64,000 nt of DNA from Mesorhizobium sp. 1M-11 (GTDB taxonomy: Bacteria > Pseudomonadota > Alphaproteobacteria > Rhizobiales > Rhizobiaceae). Location of the stretch: contig NZ_LJSD01000071.1 of the NCBI RefSeq assembly GCF_001303895.1, forward strand, positions 55,439 to 119,438, read 5' to 3'. How positions within the stretch are numbered: position 1 is the stretch's first letter; each line of letters starts with the position of its first letter. Position numbers and translations under genes: made by a program. A model generated the notes under the pieces. The model was not told where the DNA came from and searched no databases. It was given only the letters and a program-made list of their open reading frames with translations. Shown piece after piece: positions 51,559-60,749 of this stretch.

Positions 51559-53986
51559 CGCTTAGTCCTCTCTGCTGTAGCCAATGGAGGGGCCAATCGC
51601 TGCCGTGCTCGGCGCGAAGCGCGGCGATGCGCTTCAGGTCGTCGCGACCGGAAGCACCTGCGAAGGCCAGTGCGACAGGGCCGAGCGCCATGTCGAAGAG
51701 GCGGCGGCCGACCGGCGACACCACATAGTATTCCCGCTTGGGAAATGCCGTCGCCACGATCTCGATCTGTCGATCGTTGAAGCCAATGCGTTCGTAGAAT
51801 TCCCGCGTGCCTGGTTCTCGAGCCGCGCCGTTCGGCAGGCAGATCTTTGTCGGGCAGGATTCCTTCAGCACATCGATGATGCCCGAACGCTCGGCGTCGG
51901 AGATCGACTGCGTGGCGAGCACGACCGCGCAATTGGCCTTGCGCAGCACCTTCAACCATTCGCGGATCTTGTCGCGGAATACCGGATGGCCGAGCATGAG
52001 CCAGGCTTCATCAAGGATGATCAGGCTGGGAGCCCCAGTCAGCCGCTTCTCGATCCTCCGGAATAGGTAGGTGAGGACCGGGACGAGGCTGCGCCCGCCG
52101 AGATTCATCAGCTGCTCGATCTCGAAGGTCTGGAATAGCCCGAGCGACAATCCGTCCCGCTCGGCGTCGAGCAGCTGCCCCATCGGGCCGTCGACGGTGT
52201 AGGTGTGAAGTGCCTCCTTGATCTCGCGCATCTGGACGCCGGAGACAAAATCGGAGATCGAGCGACCGCGTGCTTCGGCCATCAGGCCGATCTGCCGGGA
52301 AATGGCGTTGCGATGATCAGGCGTGATCGACACACCCTGCAGCGCGACGAGGGTTTCGATCCACTCCGAGGCCCAGGCGCGGTCGCCGTCTGTAGCGAGA
52401 TCGGCCAGAGGACAAAAGGCGAGCGCCGGGCCATGCGTCCCCTCCCCTTCCCCCACCTCGTAGTGATCGCCGCCGGCTGCGAGCGTCAGCGGCATCAGCG
52501 AGCGGCCCTTGTCGAACGCAAAGATCTGCGCGCCCGCATAGCGCCGGAACTGCGCCGCGATCAATGCGAGCAGCGTGGACTTTCCCGAGCCGGTTGGACC
52601 GAAGATGAGGGCATGACCGACATCGTCGACATGCAGGTTCAGTCGAAAAGGCGTGGAGCCTGACGCGACCTGCATCAGCGGCGGCGCGCCCGCTGGATAG
52701 AAGGGACACGGCGCTGTGGGAGCGCCCGACCACACCGAGTTCAGCGGGATGAGATCGGCGAGATTGCGCGTGCTGATCAGCGGCTCGCGGATGTTGGCGT
52801 ACCAGTTGCCGGGAAGAGAGCCGAGGAAGGCTTCCGTCGCGTTGATCGTCTCGATCCTGGCGCCGAATCCTTCCGCCTGCACCAGCCGCCGCACCGCCTC
52901 CGCCTTCTCGCGCAACCGCGGCTCGCCCTCGTCGAAGAGCACGATGACCGGCGTGTAGTAGCCATAGGAGAGGAGTTGCGACGAAGCCTGCGCGATCGCG
53001 TCCTCGGTCTCTGCGACCATCATCATCGCATCCTGGTCGACCGAGCGGGATTGCGTCTGGAACAACTGGTCGACGAAGGGGCGCACCTTCTGCTGCCACT
53101 TCTTTCGGGTGCGCTCGAGTCTCGCCCGCGCTTCCTGATCGTCCAGAAACATGAAGCGGCTTGACCAGCGATAGGTGAGCGGCATCAGGTCAAGCGCGTT
53201 GAGGATGCCGGGCCAGCTCTCCGCCGGGAAGCCGTCGATCGCCACCACGGCGAGATAGCGGTTCTCGACCATGGGCGAGACACCGTGATGAAACTCGGCT
53301 GTCGTCAGCCAGTCGAGATAGAGTGGAATCTCGATCAACCGGACGGGATGGTTCTCGCCGGTGATGCAGAAGCGGATGAACTGAAATAGCTCGTCATAGC
53401 GGGCGCTGCGGAAGCCGCCTCGTTCCTCGACTTCCTGCGTCACCATCCGTCGGATGGACAGCGTATTTCCGAGATACTGTTCGACCTCACGGATTGAGCT
53501 CTGAAAGCTCTCAAGCACTGTGTCGGCGTATCGCGCGCCGCGGCTCTCGCTGTCGGAATAGACGTAGCGCGCAAGACCCGAGCGGATCTTCTCTGGCGGC
53601 CGCCAAGTGAGAATCAGAGCATGCTGACTCTCAAAGTGTCCCCTGCCCTTTTCGAAATGAGCACGCCGCTCCTCGTCGATCGCACGCGTGACCGGGTCGG
53701 GGAAATGGCAATCCTCGCGCGACGGATAGGCCGACGTCGCGACGCGCACGGCTTCGACCTGGATCATCCAGCCGGATCCGAGCCGCGAAAGGACCGCGTT
53801 GATCTGACGCGTCACCTCGTTGCGCTCCGCGTCGGTCGAGCTTTCCGAATCCGGGCCTGCGAAGTACCAGCCAGCCATGAGGCTGCCGTCCTTGAGCAGG
53901 ATGACGCCGTTGGCGACCAACGCCGCATAGGGGACGAGATCGGCAAAGGAAGGACCGGAATGCCGGAATGCGCGAAGGGCGGTCAT
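51530..53986 (-). CDS. trbE: Mating-pair formation ATPase TrbE (VirB4-like)
   Basis: This is an 818-residue VirB4-type ATPase that powers assembly and transfer. The N-terminal CagE/TrbE domain (about residues 1-400) is followed by Walker A IFGPTGSGKSTLLALIA (about 456), Walker B LIILDEAWLML (about 655) and VVLATQSISDAERSG (about 695). It lies between trbD (13 bases upstream) and trbJ (overlapping). Confidence 0.97.
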   Translation of the reverse strand: MTALRAFRHSGPSFADLVPYAALVANGVILLKDGSLMAGWYFAGPDSESSTDAERNEVTRQINAVLSRLGSGWMIQVEAVRVATSAYPSREDCHFPDPVTRAIDEERRAHFEKGRGHFESQHALILTWRPPEKIRSGLARYVYSDSESRGARYADTVLESFQSSIREVEQYLGNTLSIRRMVTQEVEERGGFRSARYDELFQFIRFCITGENHPVRLIEIPLYLDWLTTAEFHHGVSPMVENRYLAVVAIDGFPAESWPGILNALDLMPLTYRWSSRFMFLDDQEARARLERTRKKWQQKVRPFVDQLFQTQSRSVDQDAMMMVAETEDAIAQASSQLLSYGYYTPVIVLFDEGEPRLREKAEAVRRLVQAEGFGARIETINATEAFLGSLPGNWYANIREPLISTRNLADLIPLNSVWSGAPTAPCPFYPAGAPPLMQVASGSTPFRLNLHVDDVGHALIFGPTGSGKSTLLALIAAQFRRYAGAQIFAFDKGRSLMPLTLAAGGDHYEVGEGEGTHGPALAFCPLADLATDGDRAWASEWIETLVALQGVSITPDHRNAISRQIGLMAEARGRSISDFVSGVQMREIKEALHTYTVDGPMGQLLDAERDGLSLGLFQTFEIEQLMNLGGRSLVPVLTYLFRRIEKRLTGAPSLIILDEAWLMLGHPVFRDKIREWLKVLRKANCAVVLATQSISDAERSGIIDVLKESCPTKICLPNGAAREPGTREFYERIGFNDRQIEIVATAFPKREYYVVSPVGRRLFDMALGPVALAFAGASGRDDLKRIAALRAEHGSDWPLHWLQQRGLSDAQALLHIG

Positions 53987-53999
53987 TGTGGCATCCTCA

Positions 54000-54293
54000 C
54001 TACCGCCACGGCGTCGATGTCGGCCGGTAATAGGGCCGATAGGCGATGTGGCGAGCGTAGACGCGCCGCATCATCGGGTCCGCCTTCGCCATCATCCGAA
54101 GTGCAGCAACGACCACGATCCAGATCGCGGCGCCGAACAGAGCGGCGTACCAGGTGAGCACCACGAAGATGAGGATGGCCGCGGCCAGTCCCGTCAGCAG
54201 CACGAGTTCGCGGTCCGCGCCGAGCAGTAGGTTCGGACGCGACAGCGCCCGGTGGATGCGTGAGCGGTCGAGGCCTGAGACGTACTCAGCCAT
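54000..54293 (-). CDS. trbD: Mating-pair formation protein TrbD (VirB3-like)
   Basis: This is a 97-residue VirB3-type protein with two adjacent membrane helices (about residues 30-68, VLLTGLAAAILIFVVLTWYAA then LFGAAIWIVVVAAL). The short N-terminus SGLDRSRIHRALSRPNLLLG is characteristic. The start at 54293 overlaps the trbC end by eight bases. It is followed by trbE. Confidence 0.94.
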   Translation of the reverse strand: MAEYVSGLDRSRIHRALSRPNLLLGADRELVLLTGLAAAILIFVVLTWYAALFGAAIWIVVVAALRMMAKADPMMRRVYARHIAYRPYYRPTSTPWR

Positions 54294-54663
54294 AGGCCAC
54301 GTCCCCTGCCCTCGCCCGCGGCGCCTCGACGGCAACTTCGCCGATCGAGGCGCCGCTCGCGCCGAACAGGCCGACGATCTGCGTCGCGCCGAGGAGGATG
54401 CCGGCGACCAGCACGACGTACATGAGCCTTCGGGCAAAATCGTTGAGCTCGCCGCCGAAGATCAGCATGCCGCCGGCGATCGCGACGGCCGCGAGCGCGA
54501 TGAAGCCGGCGACCGGCCCCGTGATGGACTGCTGGACCTGCTGGAGCGGACCTTCCCACGGCAAGCCACCGCCGCCGCCGGCGAATGCTGGCGTCGTCAC
54601 CGCTAGGCAGAGGATGAGCGTCAGCATTCCGCTGGCGCCCGAGGTCGAGTGGCTACGCGGCAT
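54286..54663 (-). CDS. trbC: Conjugal pilin TrbC (VirB2-like)
   Basis: TrbC is the VirB2-type pilin precursor of the Trb pilus, about 125 residues. The N-terminal signal (MLTLILCLAVTTPAFAGG) is followed by GGGLPWEGPLQQVQQSITGP, the conserved pilin core, and two helices (VAGFIALAAVAIAGGMLIFGG, then the region around VLVAGILLGATQIVGLFG). AGGA lies five bases before the ATG at 54663. An ATG four codons upstream is possible. TraF (3307-3837) is the expected maturation protease. Confidence 0.94.
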   Translation of the reverse strand: MPRSHSTSGASGMLTLILCLAVTTPAFAGGGGGLPWEGPLQQVQQSITGPVAGFIALAAVAIAGGMLIFGGELNDFARRLMYVVLVAGILLGATQIVGLFGASGASIGEVAVEAPRARAGDVAYG

Positions 54664-55654
54664 GGCTTTCCTCATCAAGTTGGGCCTCTTCGATCTGGGC
54701 GTAGGTTTCGGTTTGATATCGGGAGCCGTTGAAGCTCTCCACATGGACGACGTCGCGCACACGCCGACCTCGTCCCGAGCGTTCGATCGACACGATCAGA
54801 TCGACCGCCTCGCCAATCACCTCGCGCAATGGCTGCTGGCTCACTTCGGCGGTGAGCTGTTCCAAGCGGCGCAACGCCGACATGGCGCTGTTGGAATGAA
54901 TGGTCGTGACGCCGCCAGGATGTCCGGTGTTCCAGGCTTTGAGCAGCGTGAGCGCCGCGCCGTCGCGGACCTCGCCAACGATGATGCGGTCGGGCCTCAG
55001 CCGCATCGTGCTCTTCAGGAGCCTCGCCATATCGATCGTGTCGCTCGTATGAAGCGCGACAGCGTTCTCAGCCACGCAGCGGATTTCGGCGGTATCCTCC
55101 AGAATGACGATCCGGTCTTCGGGCGCGGCCTCGACGATCTCCGAGATGACGGCGTTGGCGAGTGTGGTCTTGCCCGATCCCGTGCCGCCAGAAATGACGA
55201 TGTTGAGCCGGGATTCGATCGCGTTGCGGATGATCTCTGCCTGGCGCGCCGTCATGAATTTGGACGATACATAGTCATCGAGGGGGATCAGCCTCGATGC
55301 GCGGCGACGGATCGTGAAGGTCGGCCGAGAGACGATGGGCGGCAACAGCCCCTCAAACCGATGCCCGCCGATCGGCAGCTCGCCGCTGATGATGGGTTGT
55401 TCGTCGACTGCCTGGGATTGCAGAGCATGGGCGACGCTGCCGATCACGATCTCGGCCGCGGCGGAGGTCATCTCGCCGACGGCCGCGATTCCGTGGCCGA
55501 GCCGTTCTATGAAGAGCTTGCCGTCGGGATTGAGCATGATTTCCACCACGCTTGCATCGTCGAGCGCCACGCAGAGCGCGTCGCCGAGAGCGTCCTGCAG
55601 CTTACGGACAAGCCTGGGGTGCGAGCGCAGCTGGCCCATTCGCGCGTTCTCCAT
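54653..55654 (-). CDS. trbB: Mating-pair formation ATPase TrbB (VirB11-like)
   Basis: This is a 333-residue hexameric VirB11-type ATPase that drives pilus/secretion steps. Walker A is ISGGTGSGKTTLANA (about residue 155), the Asp box is VILEDTAEIRC (about 183), Walker B/His box are RPDRIIVGEVRDGAAL and NTGHPGGVTTIHSNSA (about 225-260). The start overlaps the traI stop by one base (TGATG). It is the first trb gene in the operon. Confidence 0.96.
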   Translation of the reverse strand: MENARMGQLRSHPRLVRKLQDALGDALCVALDDASVVEIMLNPDGKLFIERLGHGIAAVGEMTSAAAEIVIGSVAHALQSQAVDEQPIISGELPIGGHRFEGLLPPIVSRPTFTIRRRASRLIPLDDYVSSKFMTARQAEIIRNAIESRLNIVISGGTGSGKTTLANAVISEIVEAAPEDRIVILEDTAEIRCVAENAVALHTSDTIDMARLLKSTMRLRPDRIIVGEVRDGAALTLLKAWNTGHPGGVTTIHSNSAMSALRRLEQLTAEVSQQPLREVIGEAVDLIVSIERSGRGRRVRDVVHVESFNGSRYQTETYAQIEEAQLDEESHAA

Positions 55655-56277
55655 CACGCGGCGGCTTTGGTGCGCTGCAGAAGCGATGCATAGTTCGCCG
55701 GGCGCACCCGCTCGAACCATTCTCGGTCGGCCGGAAGCAGACCCGCGACTGCCATCGTGTTACCGATCGGTCGCGGCTCCCCAATGCGCTCCATCGGCCA
55801 GCCTGCACGCTTCAGGATGCGCTCAAAGCGGACATCGGTGCCGGTGACGATCTCGGTGTAACGCTGTTCCATCGACCACTCGATGATCGCTGCGAACATG
55901 GTCAGCGTGACATCGTGCAGCGACCCCCCTGCCCTCCCCGCTTCCAGCGAGGTATCGACGCAAAAGCGGGAACTCTCGACCATCCCAGCATGAGGGCGCA
56001 ACAGGCCCGTCCGCTCGAGATCAGGAAAGAGGACCGACATCATGGTCGGCCCCATCGCGGGCAACAGCCTGGCGCACCCGACCACCTGGCGAGATGGTGT
56101 GACAGCCAGGATGTATGTGGGGCGGTAGGAATCGAACTCGTCGACTTCCCTACCCTGCCGAACCTCCACGTCCCATTCCAACCGGTCTCGGAAAATTCGC
56201 GCTCGCAGTTGGTGCATCGAGTCGATGAGGTCGGCGGCGCCTCTGTATCCCGCCGTCGAGATGGCTATTGCCCGCAT
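55654..56277 (-). CDS. traI: LuxI-type acyl-homoserine-lactone synthase TraI
   Basis: TraI makes the diffusible signal sensed by TraR, likely 3-oxo-octanoyl-homoserine lactone as on Ti plasmids, although the acyl chain cannot be read from sequence. The 207-residue enzyme from the ATG at 56277 keeps the family arginine/glutamate pattern: MHQLRARIFRDRLEWDVEV, FDSYRPTYIL, VGCARLLPAMGPTM and VESSRFCVD. GGAG lies eight bases upstream. Twelve extra codons are open before this start but are not family-like. It heads the trb operon and diverges from repA. Confidence 0.95.
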   Translation of the reverse strand: MRAIAISTAGYRGAADLIDSMHQLRARIFRDRLEWDVEVRQGREVDEFDSYRPTYILAVTPSRQVVGCARLLPAMGPTMMSVLFPDLERTGLLRPHAGMVESSRFCVDTSLEAGRAGGSLHDVTLTMFAAIIEWSMEQRYTEIVTGTDVRFERILKRAGWPMERIGEPRPIGNTMAVAGLLPADREWFERVRPANYASLLQRTKAAA

Positions 56278-56645
56278 GCGTTTCGCTCCGCTTCGATTGA
56301 AGTCGGAGGGCAAGGGGCATGATTTGGGCCGCGGTCGCGACTAGTGAAAGTATGAGTGATTCTACTGCCGGATAGATGGGTCGCGATTGTCCGGACGCGT
56401 CGGATAGCCTGTTTCGCCACACCGAACCTAATAGAATTATCAGCACGCGTGCCATGCCACGGACTTGTGTCAAAGGATCAAGCCATTGAATTGGCGCGAG
56501 AAACGCCGGAAAAAACCGGTCGGCAGGCTAGCCACTGGTCATTGCTGTTAAGACATTGTTAACCTTAACTCTCTTGTCGATGTAGAGGAATCATGCCTTA
56601 ACTCCAGACGGAAATGGCGCGTCTTACGTCAATAAACCGTCTGGA
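56278..56645. promoter_or_regulatory. Divergent traI/trb and repABC promoter region
   Basis: This 368-base gap separates traI (leftward) from repA (rightward). On related plasmids TraR-bound tra boxes here boost both conjugation and copy number. I see no classical tra box. Two small GC-rich palindromes stand out: TCCGgACGCGTCGGA at about 56390-56404 and GCACGCGTGC at 56443-56452. They share the core ACGCGT. Whether they are TraR or RepA/RepB sites is unknown. Confidence 0.5.
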
Positions 56646-57869
56646 ATGATGATGAATCTGAGTTCCGCCGCATTGGTCGAAGAATCTGAACTCACGTCCG
56701 AACTCATCGGACGACGTGCCGAGGCCCTGTCCGCTCGTCTGCGAGCCGCTGGGGAACGAGCATTTCCGCCCACGGCCCAGAAGTTCCTCCGCTCCTTTAC
56801 CTCGGGCGAAGTTGCTCAGATTGTCGGTGTTTCAGATGGCTATCTGCGGCAGCTCTCGTTGGATGGACTAGGCCCCTCTCCCGACTTGGGTACAGGTGGC
56901 CGGCGATCTTACACACTCGGGCAGGTTAACGAGCTCCGCGCATATCTCGCGGATGCGCGGCCTAAGGAGGCGCTGAAGTTCTGGCCAAGGCGTCGGCCGG
57001 GCGAAAAACTTCAAGTGGTTACAGTCGCGAACTTCAAGGGCGGGTCCGCGAAGACCACCACGTCGTTGTACCTAGCGCAGGGTCTCGCGCTGCAAGGCTA
57101 TCGTGTGCTCGCTATCGATCTCGATCCCCAAGCTTCGCTCTCCACTATGTTTGGATACCAGCCGGAATTCGACATTCCAGAGAACGCGACATTGTACGGC
57201 GCCATACGGTACGACGAAGATCGCGTTTCAATGAAAGAAGTGATCCGGCCGACCTATTTTCCGGGTGTGAGCATTGTGCCGGGCAACCTCGAACTCATGG
57301 AATTTGAACACCAAACGCCACGCCACATCATGGCAAGCAAGGTGCGTCCTGAGGACCTCTTCTTTAGGCGCGTTGCCGGTGCGGTTTCGCAGATCGCTGA
57401 CGATTTCGACGTAGTCGTCATTGATTGCCCGCCACAGCTAGGTTTTCTAACCATGGGCGCGCTCAATGCCGCGACAGGGATGATCGTGACAATCCATCCG
57501 CAGATGGTGGACGTCGCGTCGATGAGCCAGTTCTTGCTAATGACATCTGAGCTGATCTCCGTGATCGAAGACGCCGGCGGTAAGCTGGAGTACGACTTCC
57601 TCAAGTTCCTGGTGACGCGCCATGACCCTCGCGATGTTCCCGAACAGGAGATAGTAAGCCTTCTACGAGACCTGTTCGGCTCAGATGTGTTTGCCGCAAC
57701 CGCATGGAAATCGACCGCGATCGCGAATGCGGGGCTCACGAAACAGTCCCTGTTCGAGCTGTCGAGGGGCTCAGTCGGCCGGTCAGTGTACGAACGCGCC
57801 ATGGAGTCCATCAATGCTGTGAACGATGAGGCGATCGAACTCATCAACCGCGTATGGGGTCGGCCATGA
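56646..57869 (+). CDS. repA: Plasmid partition ATPase RepA (ParA-type)
   Basis: RepA moves the plasmid at division and represses the repABC promoter. The 407-residue protein has an N-terminal DNA-binding region (FTSGEVAQIVGVSDGYLRQL, about residues 52-72) and a ParA deviant Walker A NFKGGSAKTTT (about 129-139). DLDPQASLSTMFGY follows, then VVIDCPPQLG (about 257). Three ATG codons in a row make the exact first residue uncertain. parS and repB follow after about 196 bases. Confidence 0.96.
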   Translation: MMMNLSSAALVEESELTSELIGRRAEALSARLRAAGERAFPPTAQKFLRSFTSGEVAQIVGVSDGYLRQLSLDGLGPSPDLGTGGRRSYTLGQVNELRAYLADARPKEALKFWPRRRPGEKLQVVTVANFKGGSAKTTTSLYLAQGLALQGYRVLAIDLDPQASLSTMFGYQPEFDIPENATLYGAIRYDEDRVSMKEVIRPTYFPGVSIVPGNLELMEFEHQTPRHIMASKVRPEDLFFRRVAGAVSQIADDFDVVVIDCPPQLGFLTMGALNAATGMIVTIHPQMVDVASMSQFLLMTSELISVIEDAGGKLEYDFLKFLVTRHDPRDVPEQEIVSLLRDLFGSDVFAATAWKSTAIANAGLTKQSLFELSRGSVGRSVYERAMESINAVNDEAIELINRVWGRP

Positions 57870-57978
57870 GCGGACACGATTCGAGCCAAACAACTGCGTC
57901 ATTTTTGTCATCTGCCAACAGTGGCGGTGCGGCAGGCTGCGGCACGCGAGATCAGGATCGTCAGGCCCATCCAAGCCT

Positions 57979-57994
57979 GTTGTCAGCTGACAAC
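57979..57994. promoter_or_regulatory. parS: parS centromere site (repABC type)
   Basis: GTTGTCAGCTGACAAC is a perfect 16-bp palindrome that fits the repABC parS pattern GTTNNNNGCNNNNAAC. It lies in the 196-base repA-repB gap, one of the usual places for parS. It is the probable RepB binding site. A short open frame across this gap (57854-58069) is not supported as a gene. Confidence 0.9.
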
Positions 57995-58065
57995 ATCGGA
58001 GCACGCGATGGCATAGAGCAGGCGGGTCCGCTCACCCAGCCCGGCGAAATGAGAGGCGCCATCGA

Positions 58066-59064
58066 ATGAGCAAGAGGACGCAATCAATTCGATCGATGTT
58101 CGCAGCGCCAGAGGAGGCGCCGGCGGTCGAAAGCCGACCCATTGCGCGCGTCACATCAGGCGCCGTGCGCTCGCTCAAAGACACGTTCTCCGACGTCGAA
58201 CGTCAGTACGAAGCGCTGCGGGAACAGCTCGCCACCGGAACTGTCGCCATTGAGCTCGATCCGAGCACGGTAGACCCTTCGCCATTCGCTGATCGCTTCG
58301 AGGAACAAGATCCAGCCGCTGACGCTACTCTGAAGCAGTCGATCGCGGAGCGCGGTCAGGAAATTCCCATTCTCGTCCGCGAACATCCTACAATACCTGG
58401 CCGCTACCAGTCCGCGTATGGGCATCGCCGTGTTAGGGCGACGCGCACTTTAGGCATCAAGGTCAAGGCCTATGTCCGGGTGTTAACAGACGAAGACTTG
58501 GTCGCCGCACAGGGGATTGAGAACTCCGGCCGCGAGGACTTGAGCTTTATCGAGCGGGCAGCATTCGCGCTGACTCTAGAGGATGCAGGGTTCCAACGAT
58601 CTCTAATCCAGTCGGCGCTGTCCGTTGATCGAGCAGAGGTCTCCAAGCTGATTGCCGTCGCCAAAGCGGTGCCTTCCGACTTGCAGAAAGCAGTTGGTCG
58701 CGCACCCAAAGTCGGCCGCCCGCGCTGGCTTGCCTTGGCTGACGCAGTCTCAGACACGAAGACACTCGCAAAAGTTCGAAAAGCCACGCAGACGGACGCG
58801 TTCCTATCAGCCCATACGAATGACCGACTGGCGCTGCTCCTCGTCGCCGCGAAGAAGACCGACGGCGCAGTCGCAGGCGGTCCTGAGCCGGTCACCATCC
58901 GAAGCAGCGACGGTGCAGAGATTGCGCGCATCGTACGCACGGCTAAACGATCGCGTATCGAGGTCGCTGAAGACGCCGAGTTCGTCGACTTTCTGGTCAG
59001 CAAGCTCCCCGATCTGCACCGTACTTTTAGGAACGAGAAGAGGGGGCCCAACCAGGACAATTAG
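58066..59064 (+). CDS. repB: Plasmid partition protein RepB (ParB-type)
   Basis: RepB binds parS and works with RepA in partition. The 332-residue protein has the N-terminal RepA-interaction segment (SIRSMFAAP), a ParB/Srx-like domain with LKQSIAERGQEIPILVREHP and YGHRRVRATRTLG (about residues 90-130), a central helix-turn-helix region (FQRSLIQSALSVDRAEVSKLIAVAK), and a dimerization C-terminus. It ends 182 bases before repC, and that gap encodes the antisense RNA. Confidence 0.96.
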   Translation: MSKRTQSIRSMFAAPEEAPAVESRPIARVTSGAVRSLKDTFSDVERQYEALREQLATGTVAIELDPSTVDPSPFADRFEEQDPAADATLKQSIAERGQEIPILVREHPTIPGRYQSAYGHRRVRATRTLGIKVKAYVRVLTDEDLVAAQGIENSGREDLSFIERAAFALTLEDAGFQRSLIQSALSVDRAEVSKLIAVAKAVPSDLQKAVGRAPKVGRPRWLALADAVSDTKTLAKVRKATQTDAFLSAHTNDRLALLLVAAKKTDGAVAGGPEPVTIRSSDGAEIARIVRTAKRSRIEVAEDAEFVDFLVSKLPDLHRTFRNEKRGPNQDN

Positions 59065-59094
59065 CCAGAACCTAACGTAAACGGAGCGGCATAG

Positions 59095-59145
59095 AAAAAA
59101 GGCCCCCGAAACGAATTCCGGAAGCCCTTTCTCAATCTTGGCAGG
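59095..59145 (-). ncRNA. repABC counter-transcribed RNA (incompatibility RNA)
   Basis: The repB-repC gap encodes the small antisense RNA that limits repC expression and determines incompatibility. On the minus strand a -35 TTGACG (59174-59179) and -10 GATTCT (59151-59156) are separated by 17 bases. The transcript would begin near 59145. It ends in a GC-rich hairpin (GGGCTTCCGG with its partner near CCGAAACG, then GGGGGCC) followed by six T's at 59095-59100. Position and layout match other repABC plasmids. Confidence 0.8.
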
Positions 59146-59246
59146 TTGAAAGAATCGCACTTCTGAGAATCACCGTCAAGAGCCTTTCGAGGCTCAACGC
59201 CGTTTCGGCGAGCGAATTTTCTTTGCCTAACAAAAGGTAAAGGAAA

Positions 59247-60584
59247 ATGCAGACCCATATTGCGACGACGCCCTTCGGGCGGCGGCCGATGACGCTTGGC
59301 CTGATTTCAAGCCAGTCGACGGCCAAGAAGATAGATCAGGGCGCCACGGTGTCCAAATGGCAGGTGTTTAGGGACATCCGCGAGGCTAAGGAGGTGCTCG
59401 GTGCTACCGATCGCGCTCTCTCGATCCTCGATGCCCTGCTGACGTTCCATCGCGACGAAGAACTCAGCGGGGAGGGCAATCTGGTTGTCTTCCCCTCGAA
59501 CGAGCAGCTCATCCGTCGGGCCAACGGCATGGCGCCGGCGACGTTGCGGCGCCATCTGGCCAATCTGGTGACCTCGGGCCTGATCATCCGCAGGGACAGC
59601 CCGAACGGCAAGCGCTTCGCCCGGAAAGGGCAGGGCGGAGCGATCGAGCAGGCCTACGGGTTCGATCTCGCGCCGATCCTGGCGCGTGCCGCGGAGTTTC
59701 GGGAGATGGCGGACGCCGTCGCGGCCGAACGCAAGGCGCACCGCGTGGTCAAGGAGCGGCTGACCATCTGCCGGCGCGACGTGACCAAGATGATTGATGC
59801 CGGCATCAACGAGAACGTTCCTGGCAATTGGAGCGGCTTTCAGCTGCGCTATGAGGCAGTCATTGCCCGGCTTCCGCGGAAAGCCCCACGACAGGTGCTC
59901 GAGGCGCTTGCCGATGAGCTGGAAGATCTCTGGGCCGACGTACATCAGACGTTGGAAACATTCGTCAAATTAGAAGATTCGAGCGCCAATGAGTCTCATA
60001 CTGAGCGCCACATACAAAATTCAAACCCAAACTTTAATCCTACCGGTGAAATTAGAAGCGGCTCAGGAAATAATCCAGAAGCGAGCGGCACCGCCGAGGA
60101 TACCGACAATGTGCGGAGTCTGCCAAGACGGGATCTGCCGTTGGGAATGGTGCTGAGCGCCTGCCCCGACATCGTGCCCTACGCCGAGGGAGGGCAAATC
60201 CGGACCTGGCGGGATCTAGCCGCCGCCGCCTATCGAGCTCGGCCGAGCATGGGGATCAGCCCAAGCGCCTGGCAGGAAGCGGCTGAGGTCATGGGTCCGC
60301 AGCATGCGGCGATCGTGCTGGCCGCGATCCTGCAACGGGCTGAACACATCCGCAGCCGCGGCGGCTATCTGCGCGATCTGTTGGAGCGTGTCCGTCAGCA
60401 AAAATTCTCGGTCTGGCCTATGATCACGGCCCTGCTGAACGCCAGAATGAGTGCGCTGGAAAAGGCGGCCACGTCCGGAGTCGCTGCAGGCACGCCGGGA
60501 GAGCAGGCTGCAATCAAGGCCGGCGCCAATTCGTTGGAGATCAGCAGCGCGCTGCGTGACAGCATGAAGAAGAAGGGCTGGTGA
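59247..60584 (+). CDS. repC: Replication initiator RepC
   Basis: RepC is the essential initiator of repABC plasmids and acts at an origin inside its own gene. The 445-residue protein has the conserved N-terminal half: TTPFGRRPMTLGLI, KWQVFRDIREAKEVLGATDR, and a winged-helix region with NEQLIRRANGMAPATLRRHLA (about residues 85-105). The C-terminal domain contains GQIRTWRDLAAAAYRARPSMGIS. Expression is controlled by the antisense RNA overlapping its leader. AAAGG lies about nine bases before the ATG. Confidence 0.96.
   Translation: MQTHIATTPFGRRPMTLGLISSQSTAKKIDQGATVSKWQVFRDIREAKEVLGATDRALSILDALLTFHRDEELSGEGNLVVFPSNEQLIRRANGMAPATLRRHLANLVTSGLIIRRDSPNGKRFARKGQGGAIEQAYGFDLAPILARAAEFREMADAVAAERKAHRVVKERLTICRRDVTKMIDAGINENVPGNWSGFQLRYEAVIARLPRKAPRQVLEALADELEDLWADVHQTLETFVKLEDSSANESHTERHIQNSNPNFNPTGEIRSGSGNNPEASGTAEDTDNVRSLPRRDLPLGMVLSACPDIVPYAEGGQIRTWRDLAAAAYRARPSMGISPSAWQEAAEVMGPQHAAIVLAAILQRAEHIRSRGGYLRDLLERVRQQKFSVWPMITALLNARMSALEKAATSGVAAGTPGEQAAIKAGANSLEISSALRDSMKKKGW
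59955..60080. other. oriV: AT-rich tract inside repC (probable origin region)
   Basis: A clearly AT-richer stretch lies in the middle of repC, encoding the variable hinge (residues about 237-280). On other repABC plasmids the replication origin maps to an AT-rich segment at this place. The assignment is by position and base composition only. Confidence 0.55.
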
Positions 60585-60749
60585 CGATGTCCCGGCTAGC
60601 CGATCAGGCGGCCCTGCGGCCGAAGGGAAGCGCGATTTTGCGTGTCAGCGGCCATTTTAAGCGCCTGAGAGACGTTTGAAGGGCAGATTTCCAAATGTAG
60701 AGGATAAGGGTAAACGATCGGATGTAGGCGTCTCAGGCCTGCTGGGCAC

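Noticed and set aside
54398..55693. 431-codon forward frame across trbC-trbB
   Set aside because: Shadow of conserved trb genes. Composition biased to reverse-complement codons.
57854..58069. 71-codon frame in the repA-repB gap (possible RepD-like peptide)
   Set aside because: It contains parS and overlaps both neighbours. No similarity is visible, so parS explains the gap better.
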